Source: Cavia porcellus (Eukaryota > Chordata > Mammalia > Rodentia > Caviidae). Taken from it: a stretch of DNA of 64,000 nt. Shown here piece after piece: positions 62,873 to 64,000 of the stretch. Location of the stretch: NCBI RefSeq assembly GCF_034190915.1, contig NW_026947506.1, positions 9,113,501 to 9,177,500 of the forward strand, given 5' to 3'. Made by a program: the position numbers and the translations under genes. How positions within the stretch are numbered: the stretch's first letter is position 1; the number at the start of each line of letters is the position of its first letter. The notes below the pieces were generated by a model that searched no databases, was not told the DNA's origin, and worked only from the letters and a program-made list of their open reading frames with translations.

Positions 62873-63513
62873 AAGATGTAGAATTAAGAGGAGGACAATC
62901 TCCCGTGAGAATTCCTACAGGAATTTTTGGTCCCCTGCCTGCGGGAACTTTTGGCTTGCTCACGGGTAGATCTAGTTTAAATCAAAAAGGCATTACTGTT
63001 CACTTAGGAATTATAGATGCAGACTATACTGGAGAAATTTAGATTCTGATGTCCTCACTTACAGATTATAAATTATTAAAGGGAGAACGTAGAGCTCAAC
63101 TCATTTTACTGCCTTATATCCCAATAGGATCCTCTGTTGTTCAGCGAACAGGAGGGTTCGGCAGCACTAACCCTATTAATGTAATGTGGACAGCTAAATT
63201 ATCTCAACAACAACCTCTTATTAATATTTTTATTGAGCATAAGAAAATTCAGGCTCTTATAGATACAGGCTCGGATATTACTATTGTTAAACCTACTGAT
63301 TGGCCTTCTCATATTACTTATACTATTATTCCATGTAATATAAAAGGAGTAAGTAAAACTCCAGTAAATACAATTGGACAAGCCACAATGCATATACATA
63401 TAAAAAATGAAGAGGGTCAAGTTGCTGTTATTAAACCTTATATCTTAGAGGTGCCAGTTTCTATTTTAGGAAGAGATATATTAGAACAATGGGGAGCTTA
63501 TATACATTTTTAA
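62761..63513 (+). pseudogene. pro: Retroviral dUTPase-protease (pro) frame, broken by one stop
   Basis: The frame is -1 to gag and open from the frameshift site. dUTPase traits come first: an AAVDIP run near 62848-62865, GRSS near 62970, and an IDADYTGE run ending at 63039. A TAG at 63040-63042 interrupts it, and the same frame then continues to 63513. After the stop come a GERRAQL run and the glycine-rich TGGFGST (63148-63168), the last dUTPase motif. The aspartic protease follows, with the active-site DTGSD (Asp codon at 63262) and the ILGRDIL run near the end. The protease trims the polyproteins; the dUTPase lowers dUTP. The single stop prevents a normal Gag-Pro product. Confidence 0.88.
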
Positions 63514-64000
63514 TATTTTGCATGTTTCTACAGCTTAGGGAAATGAATCCTTTAAAGCTTAATTGGAAAAATGATGACCCAATTTGGATAGATCAGTGGC
63601 CTTTGACTACTCAAAAGTTACAGGCAGCGCAGGAATTGATTGATCAACAACTTGCTCTACATCACATAGAACCATCCACATCTCCTTGGAATTCTCCAAT
63701 ATTTGTGATAAAAAAAAAAAATCAGGCAAGTGGAGACTTTTAACGGACTTACGTGCTGTAAATTCATCCTTATTTCAAATGGGAGCCCTTCAGCCCGGCA
63801 TTCCTTTACCCTCAGGGCTCCCTGCTGGTTGGTTTGTATATGTTATAGATTTACAAGATTGTTTTTTTAACATCCCATTACATCCAGAAGATAGAAAACG
63901 GTTTGCTTTTTCAATTCCTCAAACAAACTATCAAAGACCTTATCAAAGATATCAATGGAGGACTTTACCCCAAGGAATGAAAAATTCCCCAACTATATGT
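63489..64000 (+). pseudogene. pol: Retroviral pol start (reverse transcriptase), frame-broken and cut by the window edge
   Basis: The frame is -1 to pro and overlaps its end; a T-run before the pro stop (63507-63511) may serve for slippage, but I see no classic heptamer. The first part (to about 63720) has the start of reverse transcriptase with the SPWNSP run. An A-run at 63710-63721 then changes phase, and the frame stops at 63741-63743. The next motifs continue in another phase from 63722: a [10 protein letters not shown] run, DLQDCFF (first catalytic Asp codon at 63848), and LPQGMKNSP at the edge. The YxDD box, RNase H and integrase lie outside. The length change could be real or a homopolymer sequencing error. 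Confidence 0.85.

Overview
The window is mammalian nuclear DNA, most likely from a rodent of the squirrel family. The family call is an inference. It rests on tRNA-derived ID-like SINEs (four clear copies with target-site duplications), a B1/Alu-like SINE and rodent-type LINE-1s with a long A/T-rich 3' UTR. Most of the window is intron, intergenic DNA and transposons. Most open frames are fragments of LINE-1 or retroviral genes.

Host gene content. On the minus strand there is a complete four-exon gene for a beta-microseminoprotein (MSMB/PSP94) family protein: ATG exon at 34113-34115, then 32569-32674, 31523-31628 and 28659-28788. It has consensus splice sites, an uninterrupted 114-codon frame, a signal peptide and ten cysteines in the mature part. 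A second, decayed copy lies about 20 kb to the left (exon relics near 19064, 11852-11956, 10672-10759 and 5590-5705). The two copies sit in a head-to-tail duplication: unit A about 3.0-27.3 kb, unit B about 27.9-39.1 kb. Unit A is twice as long mainly because several LINE-1s entered it after the duplication.

Layout. 1-1.2 kb: nothing recognised. 1.2-2.5 kb: decayed class III (ERV-L-like) pol end with integrase and dUTPase traces. 3-27 kb: unit A with the dead MSMB copy and LINE-1 insertions at 3.6-5.5, 13.5-16.2, 16.8-17.0, 20.0-21.8 and 23.9-25.1 kb. 27.9-39.1 kb: unit B with the intact MSMB gene, a young SINE and a probable solo LTR. 39.1-51.3 kb: mixed repeats, including a class III LTR element with both LTRs and a perfect 5-bp target duplication, and a composite LINE-1 carrying a SINE and another LINE-1 tail. 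51.8-52.3 kb: RPL21 processed pseudogene. 52.3-58.8 kb: mostly unassigned, with MIR and B1 SINEs. 59.4-60.5 kb: a GC-rich LINE-1 5' UTR and the start of ORF1.

Right end. A class II (betaretrovirus-like) provirus in plus orientation has inserted into LINE-1 ORF1. It shows a 5' LTR (60542-61110), a lysine-tRNA-type primer binding site, an intact 564-codon gag, a gag-pro ribosomal frameshift signal, a dUTPase-protease frame broken by one stop, and the start of pol broken by a homopolymer length change. The window ends inside reverse transcriptase, so env and the 3' LTR are not visible.
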